A stretch of 64,000 nt of DNA from Terriglobus sp964251045. GTDB taxonomy: Bacteria; Acidobacteriota; Terriglobia; Terriglobales; Acidobacteriaceae. Positions 59,261 through 64,000 of this stretch are shown in pieces (within the stretch, counting starts at the first letter, position 1; each line of letters opens with the position of its first letter). Position numbers and translations under genes: made by a program. The notes beneath the pieces are model-generated. The model was not told where the DNA came from. It ran no database searches and saw nothing but the letters and a program-made list of their open reading frames with translations. The stretch is taken from the NCBI GenBank assembly GCA_964251045.1, contig CAXUHI010000012.1, positions 41,798 through 105,797 of the forward strand. The letters run 5' to 3'.

Positions 59261-60223
59261 TTAAGTGGCAATCACGCTACCAGCGCCAGCTTCGCGCATG
59301 ACCCCTGAACTGTTTGCAAGCAACGCGCGCGTCTCAGCGACAACACGGTTCTGACAGTCGGTGTCCCGCACGAACGCGGATCCGTTCATCGGATGGCCGC
59401 CTTCGTCGAAATAGACACCGGTTGCACCGGCGGTAGCGGTAAGGATCCTCCTGAATACGCGCGCAGCCCGTTTGGGTGTGTTCAGCACTTTCACAAACGG
59501 CAAAAGCACTGGAACTAGCACAGAGATCAGGATTTTGCGCCCGGTGCTCATATGGCCATGCAGGCCTGTGGCGAGCATGACTCCGGGTTCGATGGCGTTG
59601 ATGTGCAGCCGTGGATTCTCACGCGCAAGCACCAGCGCTGTAACGATGCTGCACTGCTTCGACGTGGCATAGGCATCCATCCCGGACTTGGCGGAACCAC
59701 CTGCCTTCCATTCGCCTCGCAAACTTGCTTCGGCAGAGACGTAGCGGCCGCCGCGAAAACCGGCCCGCACCGCAGGCTTGCGCTCTGGATCTTCCGTGGC
59801 GGAACCAACGAAAAGAACATTCGCACCGTTCTCGAGATGCGGGAGCAAGGCCTCTGTTAGTGCAAAGGGGCCAATGTGATTCGTCACAAACGTGTTATCC
59901 CAACCATCTGCAGTTTTTGTCACGCCTGGATTTTGGATACCAGCGTTGTTGAGCAAGCCGACGAGCTTGAGATCGAGTGAAAGTATCTCGGCAGCCGCAC
60001 GATGAACGCTCCGCAAATCCGACATGTCACACAAAATGGGCACCGCCTGTCCGCCCGCTTTCTCGATCGTTTTCTGCACGTCTCGGAGCTTGTTGAGATT
60101 CCTCCCCACAATCACCAGCGTGCCTTCTTTTGCCATCACCAGCGCGGTTGCATAGCCGACGCCTGAGGTTGGCCCCGTGATGATATACGCCCTGGTTTCC
60201 GAAGTGCCCTTACGAAGGGACAT
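59261..60223 (-). CDS. Short-chain dehydrogenase/reductase (SDR)
   Basis: 320 residues, ATG behind AGGAGG. TGPTSGVGYATALVMAKEGT is a G-x3-G-x-G cofactor site, LLNNAGIQNPG the NNAG motif, and YATSK the catalytic Y-x3-K. The layout matches the WW-oxidoreductase/protochlorophyllide-reductase-like branch of SDRs that act on alcohols or ketones. It is downstream of the tetR gene on the same strand (50 bp), so the regulator probably controls it. Confidence 0.88.
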   Translation of the reverse strand: MSLRKGTSETRAYIITGPTSGVGYATALVMAKEGTLVIVGRNLNKLRDVQKTIEKAGGQAVPILCDMSDLRSVHRAAAEILSLDLKLVGLLNNAGIQNPGVTKTADGWDNTFVTNHIGPFALTEALLPHLENGANVLFVGSATEDPERKPAVRAGFRGGRYVSAEASLRGEWKAGGSAKSGMDAYATSKQCSIVTALVLARENPRLHINAIEPGVMLATGLHGHMSTGRKILISVLVPVLLPFVKVLNTPKRAARVFRRILTATAGATGVYFDEGGHPMNGSAFVRDTDCQNRVVAETRALLANSSGVMREAGAGSVIAT

Positions 60224-60273
60224 GCTTTCCTCCTTTTATGTCTGACCAGCCAGTTATTTACCTTGACATAATT

Positions 60274-60840
60274 TCACATCAACATGCGACACATCGCTTC
60301 AAACCCGTCTTTGCAGTGCTTCTTGCCATTCTCCGGGTCTTGACTCATGAACGCCATTGTCGCGTCCGCAACTGAGTTAAGCAGCACGCCGACGAATGCC
60401 GGTGGAACCTTACTCATCGGTCCCGCAGCACGAAAATGCTCCATCAACTCTCCGAGTGGCCTCATCATCTTTTGCGCGGCGGCACGCGTTTCAGGAGTGA
60501 TCGCCTCAGAAACATCAAGTTGGGTCAACGCGTTGCGCTTTTCAGGAAAGGTGACCGCCCAATGCGTCCAGTTTCTCCAGACCTGGAAGAAGTGTTCACG
60601 AGACAACTTGGCTTCTCTCACGTCCTGCACTGCAGCTGCACTCATTTCCGATTTGAGTTCGAGATACAGCTGATTGAAAAGATCTGCTTTTGTTGGGAAA
60701 TAGGTAAAAAGGGACCCGTTGGGTATTCCGGCCGCTTTCGCAATGCCCATCGTTGGTGTTGCCAAACCCTGTTCCACGATCAGGTGAGTCGCCGCAGTCA
60801 GAATAGCGCTTCGTTTCTCGTCGCTCCTCACCCTGGGCAT
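60274..60840 (-). CDS. TetR/AcrR-family transcriptional regulator
   Basis: 188 residues. The N-terminal helix-turn-helix reads RSAILTAATHLIVEQGLATP and IAKAAGIPNGSLFTYFPTKA, the standard TetR signature; the C-terminal ligand domain has HFFQVWRNWTHWAVTFPEKR. It likely represses itself and the SDR gene. An imperfect inverted repeat lies 27 bp upstream of its start. A possible inducer cannot be named. Confidence 0.9.
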   Translation of the reverse strand: MPRVRSDEKRSAILTAATHLIVEQGLATPTMGIAKAAGIPNGSLFTYFPTKADLFNQLYLELKSEMSAAAVQDVREAKLSREHFFQVWRNWTHWAVTFPEKRNALTQLDVSEAITPETRAAAQKMMRPLGELMEHFRAAGPMSKVPPAFVGVLLNSVADATMAFMSQDPENGKKHCKDGFEAMCRMLM

Positions 60841-60866
60841 GTTCCAAGTGTATACCGATATCCGTC

Positions 60867-60880
60867 TAGTCAGTCAACTA
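60867..60880. promoter_or_regulatory. Candidate TetR operator
   Basis: TAGTCAGTCAACTA, with 4-bp symmetric arms (TAGT/ACTA) around AGTCAGTC-like direct repeats, lies 27 bp upstream of the tetR start. TetR-family operators often contain TGACTGACTA-like halves. Confidence 0.35.
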
Positions 60881-60898
60881 CTGCCCTCAATTCCTGCC

Positions 60899-61267
60899 TT
60901 AGGCAGGGACATCGTGCCCCACGTGCGGGAGAAATCGGTATTGCCAAGTCGCATTAGCGGAAGCAATCATCTGAAAGCCGGAGTGGGCAAGACACAAGCT
61001 TGGCGCCCAGTTTTCGTGCCCGGCGATTTCGTCATTAACGGCCCGGGTCTCATCGTCGTGTAGTGGTATCTCCTGCCGCAGTCTCAGCAGGCTTGCCGTG
61101 GCTTCAATACTTTGAGCCTTGCTGGACTCCTTGGGCACGTAGATGGCCTGCGCTCGTTGCGACTGATTGAAGGCGGTGCACAAGTTCAGAAGCGATGTTC
61201 GTTCGTGATCGATGTGATCGATACAAAGGATTGGTGCGGGAGAAGTTTGAGTGGGTATCCCGGTCAT
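60899..61267 (-). CDS. Doubtful hypothetical protein
   Basis: A 122-residue minus-strand frame (PILCIDHIDHERTSLLNLC, LRLRQEIPLHDDETRAVNDE) with no ribosome site and no known motif. It may be chance. The same stretch is flanked by tetR and the decayed SMP-30 gene, so it may be part of the decayed region. Confidence 0.2.
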   Translation of the reverse strand: MTGIPTQTSPAPILCIDHIDHERTSLLNLCTAFNQSQRAQAIYVPKESSKAQSIEATASLLRLRQEIPLHDDETRAVNDEIAGHENWAPSLCLAHSGFQMIASANATWQYRFLPHVGHDVPA

Positions 61268-61294
61268 CTGATCATAAGCAGGAGGAGAAAGCCG

Positions 61295-61665
61295 ATGTCA
61301 CAGAATGAGGCTCTGCAGGCTCGCTTAGCAGTGGTAGCAGAGTTTCCGAGAGACTACTTTCTGGAGAATATCGTCGAGTCATTCTTGTTGCGGATGCCTT
61401 TGCAGGCCTGATCTGGAGACTGGATCCTGGCCTGAATAGCGGCTTCACGCAGAGCGTTGCGGGACACCCCTTCACCGAAGAGTTGATCGGTCCGTCAAGC
61501 GTCGCATGGAGACGGGGACCCACAGATTACGGACGGGTCGCGTTCATCACCTCTGATGGCGGAACTGCCTCTCCGGCTTATGAAGGGCTGCAGACGGCAA
61601 AGCTGCTGAAACTTCAATTACAGCCGGTTCCCGCTGCGTTCAGGGGTTCTACAAGACAAGGATGA
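61295..61665 (+). pseudogene. SMP-30/gluconolactonase-like (NHL-type) gene, frameshifted and shortened
   Basis: ATG 61295 lies behind a strong GGAGGAGA. It reads MSQNEALQARLAVVAEFPRD and YFLENIV, then the frame shifts near 61365-61375. The second frame continues ILVADAFAGLIWRLDPGLNS, PSSVAWRRGPTDYGRVAFIT and KLLKLQLQPVPAA to the TGA at 61663. The pieces match a propeller-type lactonase-like family (NHL/SMP-30), but intact members are about 300 residues, so the middle is missing as well. The good ribosome site shows it was once a working gene. Confidence 0.6.
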
Positions 61666-61771
61666 CGGTTCCAAAGCGAGCCTCCTTCGCTTTCAGCGGG
61701 AGAGGCGATGCAGCGTGGCTTAGCGCATCTCGGTAAAACCATAAGGTGTGATCAGAAAGGAAGGTTTGCTT

Positions 61772-62692
61772 ATGAAGCCGTTAAATCTTGCAATCTTTGC
61801 CGGCGGTCTGAGCTGGCCGGTCTATATCGCCAAAGGCAAAGGCTTCTTCGCTCAGGGTGGCCTCGATGTTCGGATCACTGAGATCACCGATTCGGTAGCA
61901 CAAGTCACTGGTCTTCTTTCTGGAACCTACGACATTGTTATGACACCGTTCGACAACGTAGTGGCCTATCGAGAAAAGCAAGGCGAAGTTCCTGTCGCTG
62001 ATGCTTCGGGTCTCTTCGCGTTTATGGGTGGTATCAGCAGCTCACTCCGTTTGCTCGCTACGCGTGAGGTGAAGTCATTCCAAGAGCTGAAGGGAGCGAC
62101 TTTGGGAGTCGATGCTGAACATACCGGGTACACGCTGGCCATGTATGAACTGCTGGCGATGAACGGTGTCCCGCCCGGAAGCTACACACTGAGCAAGACT
62201 GGCGGTACTTCGCGCAGGGTCGAGGCACTGGCCAAGGGAGCAATCGCCGCCACCATGGTCAGTTCACCCCAAGAGATTTTGCCCGAGCAGAATGGTTTCA
62301 ATCGGTTGGGCGATGTGCAGACGATGATCGGTCCCTACCAGGCGGTGTGTGGTGTTGCGTGCCGGTCGTGGGCAGCGCAAGCCGGGAACGATCTACGGGC
62401 CTTTATCGGGGCCTATGTCGCTGCGAGCAATTGGCTGGGCGACCCGGTGCACACGGACGAAGCGTGCGAAATCTTCATCCGGAACATTCCGAAAGCAACC
62501 ACGGAACTGGCGAAGGCAGCGTGGCAGCTCATGATCGGAGGTATGGAAGGATTTCAGCCTCAAGGCAGATTCGATTCAGCCGGCGCTCAAACTGTTCTTC
62601 GCCTCCGGTCGAAATACGGTGTACCGCACAAAGAGCTAGCGGATTGGACGAGATACTATGATGACTCGTTCTACCTGGAATACAGCCGCTGA
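61772..62692 (+). CDS. Substrate-binding-protein-like (SsuA/NMT1/THI5 fold) without signal peptide
   Basis: ATG 61772 lies 7 nt behind AAGGAAGG, giving 306 residues. MKPLNLAIFAGGLSWPVYIA then KGKGFFAQGGLDVRITEITD, SSLRLLATREVKSFQELKGA and TLGVDAEHTGYTLAMYELLA match NMT1/THI5-like periplasmic binding domains. No signal sequence precedes it, and no permease or ATPase gene lies near. It may be cytoplasmic, as an enzyme-like or ligand-sensing relative. It converges on the LysR gene. Confidence 0.82.
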   Translation: MKPLNLAIFAGGLSWPVYIAKGKGFFAQGGLDVRITEITDSVAQVTGLLSGTYDIVMTPFDNVVAYREKQGEVPVADASGLFAFMGGISSSLRLLATREVKSFQELKGATLGVDAEHTGYTLAMYELLAMNGVPPGSYTLSKTGGTSRRVEALAKGAIAATMVSSPQEILPEQNGFNRLGDVQTMIGPYQAVCGVACRSWAAQAGNDLRAFIGAYVAASNWLGDPVHTDEACEIFIRNIPKATTELAKAAWQLMIGGMEGFQPQGRFDSAGAQTVLRLRSKYGVPHKELADWTRYYDDSFYLEYSR

Positions 62693-62734
62693 AGATCTAA
62701 TGGGTACGCAGCCCCGGAAAGAGCGCTGGCAGCG

Positions 62735-63652
62735 TCAAGCTACGAGCTCCGTGATTGTTTTCTCCTGGATATGTTTCAGCTCGGCTTCGACGAGCGCGGT
62801 GAAAGAGACAAGTGCCGGGGTGGGTCTCGCCGGCTTCCATAAGAGCACCAACTCTGTCTGGACCTTCTCCGGCTCCAGTCGAGCATATTGGAGACCATCT
62901 GTCGTGACTGCCCGTGCCCAGGCCGGAAGGATGGAGACGCCTTCCTCCGCCTTTACAAGCAGAAAGATTGCCTCGACTAGATTACCGCGGCTATCGATCT
63001 GTGGAGTGAAGCCTGCCCCGCGGCAGAGCGAAACGATGCTATCGAAAAGGGCAGGCGCCTCTGATCGATCCAGAAGAATGAAGTGATCGGATGCCAAGTC
63101 CTTGATGTGGATTTTGCCGTCCGCCACAAGCCGCGAAAGGGGAAGGACGACCAAGAGAGGGACGTGGAAGAGGAGGCGTGAGGTGAATTCAGAGTCAATC
63201 CCAACGCTTTGGCGAGTGAACCCCACGTCAAGCTCCCCTCTGGAGAATGCCTCCAACTGCTTCGCGGGTGTAAGTTCCATCAAAGAGATTTCGATCCTTG
63301 GGTTTTGCTGTTTGTACTTGTGGATCAACTCAGGCATGAAGTGTTGGGTCGCGAATGGGATGAAACCGATCTTGAGCGAACCGGTCTGGCCCTTTTCTGC
63401 TCTCTTGGCGGCGTCCACCGCCTCATCGGCTTGTTCGAGCGTCCGTTTGGCCTCCTTGTAGAAAGCCATGCCTGCGGAAGTCGGCTGAACCTGAGCCCCT
63501 TGCCGCTCCAGCAATTTGAGACCGAGTTCGTCCTCAAGATCCGATACTGTTTTGCTCAGGGCAGGCTGCGCAATGTGCAGGCGACGTGAAGCTTTGCGAA
63601 ATCCTTTCGCTTCCACAATAGCTGTGTAGTACCGCATGTGCCTTAGTTCCAT
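62735..63652 (-). CDS. LysR-family transcriptional regulator
   Basis: The frame opens at 63697, but ATG 63652, behind AAAGGCG, gives 305 residues with the standard start MELRHMRYYTAIVEAKGFRK. The winged helix-turn-helix reads ASRRLHIAQPALSKTVSDLE and DELGLKLLERQG. The effector domain (LKIGFIPFATQHFMPELIHK) follows. It is divergent from the gene at 63906 and probably controls it; the 253-bp region between them would hold its binding site. Confidence 0.92.
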   Translation of the reverse strand: MELRHMRYYTAIVEAKGFRKASRRLHIAQPALSKTVSDLEDELGLKLLERQGAQVQPTSAGMAFYKEAKRTLEQADEAVDAAKRAEKGQTGSLKIGFIPFATQHFMPELIHKYKQQNPRIEISLMELTPAKQLEAFSRGELDVGFTRQSVGIDSEFTSRLLFHVPLLVVLPLSRLVADGKIHIKDLASDHFILLDRSEAPALFDSIVSLCRGAGFTPQIDSRGNLVEAIFLLVKAEEGVSILPAWARAVTTDGLQYARLEPEKVQTELVLLWKPARPTPALVSFTALVEAELKHIQEKTITELVA

Positions 63653-63905
63653 CTGATCGCCTTTGGTGATCGTGCTGATCGATACAAACGAGTCCAAGCC
63701 TTCTCTTACTGAGCATCTATGTATACAGGAAAGCTAGCCGGGGGAGCCATCACCGTCAAGCGCGTTTCACCCAGGCCTGCCAGCGATCCTGATTGCAGCT
63801 TGTCTGTTCAGGGATCAAAGCTCCTTCCAGACTGGCGGGCTTGCGGAGGCTGATGCGGCCAGCGGTTCACCATCAACTACGACCAGGAACAAGGAGGGAT
63901 ACAGG
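63653..63905. promoter_or_regulatory. Divergent promoter region of LysR and the gene at 63906
   Basis: No gene. The palindrome TGTATACA (63720-63727) lies near the LysR side. AAGGAGG (63890-63896) is the ribosome site of the gene at 63906. A T-N11-A LysR box cannot be fixed by eye. Confidence 0.4.
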
Positions 63906-64000
63906 ATGTCAGCAGACTCCGATTTTGGCAGCTTCGGCCGCTATCAAGAAACACCCATTGGTGAGATGTCACCCGAAATGAAGGACGCTTACGACTTCAC
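63906..64000 (+). CDS. Start of a probable carboxymuconolactone-decarboxylase/AhpD-like protein (3' end outside window)
   Basis: Only 31 codons are visible: MSADSDFGSFGRYQETPIGE then MSPEMKDAYDF. The pattern E-(I/T)-P-I/V-x-E-M-(S/T)-P-E-x-K-x-A-Y-D-F is what I remember from carboxymuconolactone-decarboxylase-family proteins. The ATG lies behind a clear AAGGAGG. The catalytic Cys-x2-Cys, if present, is outside the window. Confidence 0.5.
   Translation, partial: MSADSDFGSFGRYQETPIGEMSPEMKDAYDF

Overview
This window looks like a chromosomal segment of an Acidobacteriota member, probably family Acidobacteriaceae (Terriglobus/Granulicella/Edaphobacter type). That placement is inferred. It rests on high GC, many GTG/TTG starts, a paired DUF1800/DUF1501 system, a PEP-CTERM protein, DUF2164, SYLF and bicupin oxalate decarboxylase genes, and a long Wzx/Wzy exopolysaccharide (EPS) locus mixed with generic housekeeping genes. 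I ran no similarity search; family names come from motifs read in the translations.

Layout. 1-5954: the N-terminal 863 residues of a secreted beta-propeller protein, then a nucleotide-sugar dehydrogenase, a SYLF protein and a sugar epimerase. 6103-13376: a molybdoenzyme region with FdhD, a DUF7009-like protein, a lone xanthine-dehydrogenase-type large subunit and a [4Fe-4S] Mo-bisPGD oxidoreductase. 13451-24897: mostly housekeeping genes (sialidase-like protein, ruvA, a broken brnTA module, DUF2164, a Gfo/Idh/MocA enzyme, rlpA behind a long structured leader, oxalate decarboxylase, ruvX, greA, dps, dnaN). 25444-26495: tRNA-Ala(GGC) with a decayed tyrosine recombinase beside it, then a PEP-CTERM protein. 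26893-30431: DUF1800 lipoprotein plus Tat-exported DUF1501 protein.

30639-58916 is the main feature, an EPS locus. It holds a Wzz-like co-polymerase, a CpsD-like protein without a Walker A motif, Wzy, Wzx, at least seven glycosyltransferases (one a GT2-WecG/TagA fusion), two serine-acetyltransferase-like proteins, a CmoB-like methyltransferase, an aspartyl/asparaginyl beta-hydroxylase homologue, a GH51-like glycosidase, a DegT aminotransferase, a Wza lipoprotein, a WcaJ-type initiating transferase, a radical SAM/SPASM protein, a class II aldolase and the CDP-glucose pair rfbF-rfbG. Many neighbours overlap by 4 bp, so they are probably translationally coupled. Together they can start a lipid-linked repeat unit (WcaJ), extend and decorate it (GTs, acetyl/methyl/amino modifiers), flip it (Wzx), polymerise it (Wzy/Wzz) and export it (Wza).

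59261-64000 is a catabolic/regulatory segment: TetR plus SDR, a decayed SMP-30-like gene, a substrate-binding-type protein without signal peptide or ABC partners, a LysR regulator, and the start of a probable carboxymuconolactone-decarboxylase-family gene.
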